From Fluviicola sp. (GTDB lineage: Bacteria; Bacteroidota; Bacteroidia; Flavobacteriales_D; Crocinitomicaceae): a DNA stretch of 64,000 nt. The notes below the pieces were generated by a model. The model worked only from the letters and a program-made list of their open reading frames with translations. It did no database searches and had not been told where the DNA came from. Below are positions 59,401 to 64,000 of the stretch, one piece after another. The stretch covers positions 124,001 to 188,000 of the forward strand of contig NZ_JBCNJT010000001.1 in NCBI RefSeq assembly GCF_039596395.1, read 5' to 3'. A program made the position numbers and the translations under genes. Within the stretch, counting starts at the first letter, position 1. Every line of letters begins with the position of its first letter.

Positions 59401-62400
59401 AAAAGATCATCAGCCCGAACGGAGGTTCGATGACTATCAGTTATGAGTCTGATCGGTATGGATTTGTCCAGAAAAAAAGAGTCATGAAGCACATGGATTT
59501 TGAAGGATTAACGAATATTTATGATCTGTTCAGTATGAAGAACAACAATGTGCTTGATGCTTCGAAAATCAGACAGACTATGAATACGAGTGCAATGTCA
59601 ATCTCTCCTTATGCTGCCGCTGCTTCATTGATTAGCTTGGTCTATAACCTTTTCTATGGAAGATTTGCCCCGAGCCAGGTACCTAACAATATCGTTGTCT
59701 TTGAATTGGAGACTCCTATTCCTGTAAGTAACACTGCTGCTAATGAAAAAGTAAAGAAGGATTATTTTACAGATAACAACGGAACTGTCATGAAAGAATT
59801 GTATTTAAAAGCACACATGCGTGTGACAGACAGTGATACAAGAACAGAAATTGTTCCTTTGTTTGCAGCTATTTCAAATGACTTGACTAATGCATTAAGC
59901 AATACCTATCCGATAGATGATGCACCTGCAATCGGTGTGCTTCCTCCTGCTTCAGGAAGTTCGGATTATACTTACGGATACGTGGTATTGACTCCTTACA
60001 AAGTTAGAAATCCATCCAACGAAGATTTGGATGAGGGAACCGATATTTTAAATGATAACATCAGTGAAGACGAGGCATTTAACCCGATCCAAAAAGCCGC
60101 ATTTGATTTCTTCCAGCGTTCATTGACAGATATTGTTTATCAAAACACTGCTTTTTCTACCGGATTGAACGCACTTGATCTGTTGACCGGTGCGCGGATG
60201 GACATCAGTAAAGCCATGCGTCGTCTAGGTTTCGGGTCTACGCTGATGGATTTTTACAATACCATGCGTGTATACATTCCCTCAAACATCAAATACGGAG
60301 GCGGGGCACGCGTAAAATCCATTGAATTTTCAGATAACTGGCAAGCTATTTCCGGTGAATACAACAGTAATTATAAAATAGATTACCTGTATGATTTTGC
60401 GGGAAAAACAAGTGGTGTAGCTTCATATGAGAGTAGGATTGCCAATGATGAAAGTGATTTTTACCAGTGGGATTCTTATTACGATATCCGCGTACGCTAT
60501 CCGGACAAATTCAATTATACACCAAAACCTGCAATGGAAATCCTGTATCCGAGTGGATCAATCGGTTATTCAAAAGTTACCTCTATGTATAACAATCTGA
60601 CAGACAGAGGTTACGAGGTTACGGAGTTTTATACAGCCTGGGATAAACCAACTTTGGAAAGTACTACCGGTCTGGATAAGCAAAAAGCGACTTTCCATAA
60701 AAAGAATAAAGGTGTTTTATCGAAGATTTACGCCTTTTCGCAGGGATTCTCCCTGGAGACAAATGATTTCCATGGAAAGATCAAATCCAATGCTATTTAC
60801 AAAGGGTCTCTGGCTGAGATCAGCAATGATGCCATCACAGCTAATTTGCTTTCAAAAACGACCTACAATTATTTCAACGCTGGTGAGAAACAGAAATTGG
60901 CGAATGAAAAAGGAGAGATCGAAGAAATGGAAGTTGGAATCGATTATGATATACATGCTGATTCCCGTTATATCGCGCATTTAAGCCGATCTTTTTATGC
61001 AGCAGTTAAGAAAGTATGGAATATTCCAAGCATTGTTCCTGCTCCTAACCTTTCAATGAATAGTTCATTTTCGTTAAACGCTTTCGTTTCACATGTACTG
61101 GTAAAGCACGCGAACAGATCTGCTATACTGAAAAGTGTGGAAACAGAGTACATGGGGTCTAAAAACCTGGCGGAAAATCTCGTTTTTGACCGTTACTCCG
61201 GAGGAGTCATAGTAAGCTCATTGAATGATGAGTTTGACGATAAATTATATTCCCTGAATTACCCGGCACATTGGTATTATTCCGAGTTGCGAAACATTTC
61301 TTCGAGCCAGAATATGATGTTCCCGTTAACTCTGGGCTCAAATACGACTATTACGGATCCATTATCCCTCAAACTCCTGTCACCGGGCGACGTGCTCAAA
61401 TTCCCGGATGAAAGATATGCATGGGTAACAAAAGCATACCCATGGCCGACTACTCCGAAGTATTTCCTCATTGACGAATATGGGAACGAGTTCTCAATTG
61501 CCGCTGGTGTTTATAATGTAATCATTCACAAAAGTGGAAGGAACAATGAAGTTTTTGCTGCCATGCAGGCAATCACGACCAAGAAGGATCCTTTGACCGC
61601 AACGCAGATAAATTTTCCTGCTACTGACATCCTTTCCGGTGGAGCTGTCACACTGAGAGATCGTTTGAATGTATTGTGTAAGACGGGGGGATATCCCGAC
61701 GTTGTAAACAACAATAATACTGTGGGAGTTGGAATCGTAAACCCTTATAAATATGGTATTCGCGGAGATTTAGTTTTGGATAACAACCTGAGTTGGCAGG
61801 ATAGCCGGGTTCAGGCAACGACCACAAATGGTGTCCGAAAAGACGGAGCTTACAGTTCATTTGTCCCATATTATGCAAAAACTTCGGCGGGGGATTGGTA
61901 TCCGCTGACACATCCTTCCCATCCGAACTACAGTGCAACTTTAGGAATCGATAAATGGAGAAAATCCGGTGAAGGAACGGTATACAACCAGTATGGGGCT
62001 CAAATCGAGGTAAAAGATCCATTGCGCATTAACTCGGCGCTTCTTTATGGGTACAACCCGAAATTACAGATCTTGCCGGTTGCAGTTGCACAAAATGCAC
62101 ATAAGCAGGATATCGTTTTCGACGGATTTGAAGATTATTTTTACTACACCTCTCAATTAATGGATGATTATGAACCCCATTTCTCATTTACCACTGACAA
62201 ATCTTACAAAGTCGAAATTGCTAATGATGTACGTCACAGTGGGAAGTCTTCAGTAAGGGTTGCACCGGCTAAAGTATTGACGGCAACCCGTTCGATCAAG
62301 GCGTTCCAGGAAGCAAAAACCGTTCACGCTGACAATACAACCAACACTGGTCAGACAAAAAGCTGCGATTGTATCAACAATTTTAGTCCTACTCCCGGAG

Positions 62401-62846
62401 AATATGTGGTGGGCGCATGGTTGAGACAACGTGCTGCCAATACAGGTATTATAAAAGTTGAAATACTGGACGCTTCCAATACATCCCTGCTTTTAACAAC
62501 ATTCGGGGCAAGCGGCACAGCACTTGACGGCTGGCAGCGAATAGAAGGTACGTTTACAATACCTGCAGGGGCTGCAACAATCAACGTTTATTTGGTAAAC
62601 AATGCCGCAAGCGATGGTACTGAAGTTTATTTTGATGATTTCCGAATACATCCTTTCCAGGCAAGTATGGCAACAACGGTTTATGATCCGGTTACCCTCC
62701 TGAAAATCGCTTCGCACGACGGGAATAACTATACTACCTTCTACAACTATGATGAGAATAATCAGCTTGTTCGTGTAAGAGTTGAAACTGCTGAAGGCAT
62801 CAAAACAATCAGCGAATCAGAAATGTCTGTTTACAAACAACCATAA
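56430..62846 (+). CDS. Very large RHS-like secreted protein
   Basis: 2138 aa. The N-terminal hydrophobic stretch (ITNILLIYALLLNITVPFAQ) serves for export. Then STTSAGGSGFSLNTGDDLVDPFTGDFSYSIPLMDVEGYPIALSYNSKVNMNTEASWVGLGWNLNVGSVEREMRGIPDEFDG, the typical N-terminal block of Bacteroidota RHS/YD-type shell proteins (related to the SpvB/TcdB N-terminal region). The middle is beta-rich with VSKI-like strands; the C-terminal ~250 residues contain a carbohydrate-binding-like sandwich (YVVGAWLRQRAANTGIIKVEILDAS) and TTVYDPVTLLKIASHDGNNYTTFYNYDENNQLVRVRVETAEGI, a final YD-type repeat. No separate toxin tip or T9SS domain is visible. Confidence 0.75.
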   Translation: MTITNFKKTRIFKITNILLIYALLLNITVPFAQTMNGLLTVSISPDYTGMILPGASSYTAVAEEQPVLVSNEMEAVSDRKLELPETEQVQKLAAVSTTSAGGSGFSLNTGDDLVDPFTGDFSYSIPLMDVEGYPIALSYNSKVNMNTEASWVGLGWNLNVGSVEREMRGIPDEFDGSQSVTRETNQLDDNTTNGYKKGKYWSGGADMNLVNYANLNLEYSNSKLNGTYNNTYLGSGTTYDKSSGWSVGAGGTIYFVGLNIGGSWGHYYSYDSKRGINTGAGGGLSGGISVFGVGANFSTYSSTNFNSREGMTGKTIIRGWGVGATYTSEWGGSASSALSFSHTSTIPYGSQTQVPRVQLNSTNFALSNTIDRYFVFGASAGPYATFGATFGKLKQFYTSLRSEIKNGNTIIQPAIGYLHSSRKMVASGYTLPIMDFNRSNDTRYSEAMTTLPFSMQTFDIFHANAMGMQGTFRAHRTDAGTYLDANATDNGLESSSVDKKGGSLITYEKEIGYGFTKENTSSNNFRKPNGTNVLEFMQGSNLVNGFDNAVYFKGVGETTPVDASLYKNLGGLSASRATLLNDGENIALQEVMVPNTGPSYTLPPDGKVTLFKPTVATYFRPRTASELTAAPNDYEKNYYSYSKNYVGIIGGGANPVITPILRTTNVPNVISRVEITGADGVFYGYGIPSFSNTSSQVLFNIGSNSGAPSIVRDAQGLITYSAGDNSVSNSKGLAHYYDKTTVPAYAESFLLTDMYGSDYVDRTGNGPTPDDMGMYFKFNYTRLYEHYHWRFPVGNQKAFYMEGTVGSELDDMASYSAGDKEVWVTHSVESKNYIAEFVLDATPRLDGYGINESGVQISGEPTYALKQIKLYARADRKTSGSAAIPLQIVEFTYNYELCQNYPANYSTTSGQKGKLTLKAVTVYSGKSFENQHSSYQFDYGTGSVANPDFNYATIDAWGELKPGDPTFISRFPYVVQSQVAADNNAQAWRLKKIISPNGGSMTISYESDRYGFVQKKRVMKHMDFEGLTNIYDLFSMKNNNVLDASKIRQTMNTSAMSISPYAAAASLISLVYNLFYGRFAPSQVPNNIVVFELETPIPVSNTAANEKVKKDYFTDNNGTVMKELYLKAHMRVTDSDTRTEIVPLFAAISNDLTNALSNTYPIDDAPAIGVLPPASGSSDYTYGYVVLTPYKVRNPSNEDLDEGTDILNDNISEDEAFNPIQKAAFDFFQRSLTDIVYQNTAFSTGLNALDLLTGARMDISKAMRRLGFGSTLMDFYNTMRVYIPSNIKYGGGARVKSIEFSDNWQAISGEYNSNYKIDYLYDFAGKTSGVASYESRIANDESDFYQWDSYYDIRVRYPDKFNYTPKPAMEILYPSGSIGYSKVTSMYNNLTDRGYEVTEFYTAWDKPTLESTTGLDKQKATFHKKNKGVLSKIYAFSQGFSLETNDFHGKIKSNAIYKGSLAEISNDAITANLLSKTTYNYFNAGEKQKLANEKGEIEEMEVGIDYDIHADSRYIAHLSRSFYAAVKKVWNIPSIVPAPNLSMNSSFSLNAFVSHVLVKHANRSAILKSVETEYMGSKNLAENLVFDRYSGGVIVSSLNDEFDDKLYSLNYPAHWYYSELRNISSSQNMMFPLTLGSNTTITDPLSLKLLSPGDVLKFPDERYAWVTKAYPWPTTPKYFLIDEYGNEFSIAAGVYNVIIHKSGRNNEVFAAMQAITTKKDPLTATQINFPATDILSGGAVTLRDRLNVLCKTGGYPDVVNNNNTVGVGIVNPYKYGIRGDLVLDNNLSWQDSRVQATTTNGVRKDGAYSSFVPYYAKTSAGDWYPLTHPSHPNYSATLGIDKWRKSGEGTVYNQYGAQIEVKDPLRINSALLYGYNPKLQILPVAVAQNAHKQDIVFDGFEDYFYYTSQLMDDYEPHFSFTTDKSYKVEIANDVRHSGKSSVRVAPAKVLTATRSIKAFQEAKTVHADNTTNTGQTKSCDCINNFSPTPGEYVVGAWLRQRAANTGIIKVEILDASNTSLLLTTFGASGTALDGWQRIEGTFTIPAGAATINVYLVNNAASDGTEVYFDDFRIHPFQASMATTVYDPVTLLKIASHDGNNYTTFYNYDENNQLVRVRVETAEGIKTISESEMSVYKQP

Positions 62847-62855
62847 TCCACTTAG

Positions 62856-64000
62856 ATGAAAACGATTTTAAAATTAATGACCAACAAGCTTCAAAGCTTT
62901 TCGCTTTTCATGGCTTTATTCATGGCTGTTTTGGCTCCTGAATATCTGAAGGCTGCAGACGAACGTGCAATTAACACCGCTCCGGTAGCTGCCAGTACTT
63001 CTTTTTGGGTATACGACGGACGCTATTCCGATATGGCTCTAAATCCGAGTACCTGGTCCTCCTCCTTTACCAATAAAAAGGTTACGAATATTGTAAGAGT
63101 TTCTACGCTACCGGGACTTACAGCCAATTTTGACGTGAAGGTAAATGTCACCATCCTGAGTATGAAATGGGACCCTGCAACTCTGAGTTTTGTTCCTTCT
63201 ACCATAACGACCGATTTACAGGTGGGATCTTCAACAACAGGAACAAATAGTATCAATGATAAACAGGCGATTGTTCTTCAGGACGCACATGCTGTAAAAG
63301 TTACCATTAACTCTGTCAATTTTGTTTCGGGTTCAACTGCTCTCAGTAATCTGACCATTACTTCAGAAATTATTGTGGACAGGCAGTATTTTATGAATAC
63401 TACTGCGGTAACCGGACTGTCACATACTCCGTCTGCTGCGTCACTCATTTTGACGGCTTCCGAACTGGACCTGAACTGGGATTACAAAGCCGGGGCAGAA
63501 TGGTACGAACTGGAATATGTGCATATCAGTAAATTAGGCTATGGAACGGCGGTTTTACTATTGAATGACCCAACGCTGAACTACAATTATTACCTGAACT
63601 CCACCCGGGTGGAAGTAAAGGGGAATCACTATACGATTCCAAAAATCTATGATAAAGGATTTCTGCTTTACCGTGTACGGGCAATCGGGTTTAACGGATC
63701 TGCTTACAGCAGTCGTGTAGAATCCAACTGGACTTCCGTTGAAAGTGGACTTTTGACCGCGCATACCGCTGCGAATGTGATCGACATAGACAACGATTAT
63801 GATTCCCAGATGAACTGGTCCCACATAGCAACATTTGCGGAAGATGGTAAACGCGGAGACGTTCTCAACTATGCAGATGGTATGGGTCGGGGCCGTCAAA
63901 GTGTTTCGTCGAATAAAGCGACTAACCAGGTGGTGATCAATAACATTTATTTTGATGAAATGGGCCGGCCTGCTGTTAGCGATCTTCCTACTCCGATGGA
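62856..64000 (+). CDS. RHS-like secreted protein, truncated by window end
   Basis: 381 residues visible from the ATG at 62856 (9 bp after the previous stop): MKTILKLMTNKLQSFSLFMALFMAVLAPEYLKA, an N-terminal signal, then a beta-rich domain, a fibronectin-like segment (SELDLNWDYKAGAEWYELEYVHISKLG) and, just at the edge, FAEDGKRGDVLNYADGMGRGRQSVSSNKATNQ and FDEMGRPAVSDLPTPM. The DGMGRGRQSV/DEMGRP pattern is the start of RHS/YD repeats. The repeat and C-terminal parts lie outside the window. Same operon as the 2138-aa protein. Confidence 0.75.
   Translation, partial: MKTILKLMTNKLQSFSLFMALFMAVLAPEYLKAADERAINTAPVAASTSFWVYDGRYSDMALNPSTWSSSFTNKKVTNIVRVSTLPGLTANFDVKVNVTILSMKWDPATLSFVPSTITTDLQVGSSTTGTNSINDKQAIVLQDAHAVKVTINSVNFVSGSTALSNLTITSEIIVDRQYFMNTTAVTGLSHTPSAASLILTASELDLNWDYKAGAEWYELEYVHISKLGYGTAVLLLNDPTLNYNYYLNSTRVEVKGNHYTIPKIYDKGFLLYRVRAIGFNGSAYSSRVESNWTSVESGLLTAHTAANVIDIDNDYDSQMNWSHIATFAEDGKRGDVLNYADGMGRGRQSVSSNKATNQVVINNIYFDEMGRPAVSDLPTPM

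Overview
The window comes from a member of the Bacteroidota, most likely Flavobacteriales close to Crocinitomicaceae/Fluviicola (the genus is inference). Support: several secreted proteins with C-terminal type IX secretion (T9SS type A) sorting domains, promoters of the TAnnTTTG (-7) class, few Shine-Dalgarno sequences, a fused CcoNO cytochrome oxidase subunit, and Bacteroidota families such as DUF4836, DUF5777 and DUF6035.

Layout. 1-1.5 kb: a truncated creD and a winged-helix/membrane-protein operon sharing a 17-bp operator. 1.5-29 kb: mostly chromosomal housekeeping and secreted proteins: yidD, a lytic transglycosylase, msrB, a DUF4836 lipoprotein, an operon of haem-motif secreted proteins with YceI and a DUF5777 barrel, accA/ispE, VCBS and SGNH-PKD T9SS proteins, a 2771-residue T9SS adhesin, a second YceI, a nitroreductase and a pirin. 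29.6 kb: tRNA-Asp. 29.8-35.3 kb: an AT-rich accessory island with a proteasome-like Ntn-hydrolase, a retron (ncRNA, 72-aa protein, XRE protein, reverse transcriptase) and, on the other strand, a DUF6035/CoiA-like nuclease with an unknown partner. 35.4-53.9 kb: a low-oxygen/stress block: TSUP transporter, Hsp20, tandem USP, DoxX-like protein, two three-BON-domain proteins flanking a PAS histidine kinase and a REC-Crp fusion regulator, then the cbb3 oxidase operon (ccoS-ccoNO-ccoQ-ccoP-ccoG-ccoH-safE) and hemN-ccoI. 54.2-64 kb: a secreted protein, a DNRLRE-type protein and two very large RHS-like proteins, the last cut by the window end.

Two results stand out. First, six promoters in the low-oxygen block share an invariant 65-bp module: two TGA-N6-TCA boxes with centres 22 bp apart, the proximal one 36.5 bp from the last G of the -7 TTTG. 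A seventh (hemN-ccoI) has the proximal box only. They lie in front of doxX-USP-hsp20, both BON genes, the kinase/REC-Crp operon itself, the cco operon and a geneless stretch that ends in an intrinsic terminator, which predicts a ~70-nt regulated small RNA. The REC-Crp protein is the obvious candidate regulator. Second, the retron has a recognisable ncRNA region whose 9-bp a1/a2 inverted repeat ends exactly at the start codon of a small unknown protein, and the whole Ntn-hydrolase/retron block is bracketed by a 28-bp imperfect inverted repeat.

Short palindromes and (GTTCAA)n/(TTGAAC)n arrays recur between genes as terminators or dispersed repeats.
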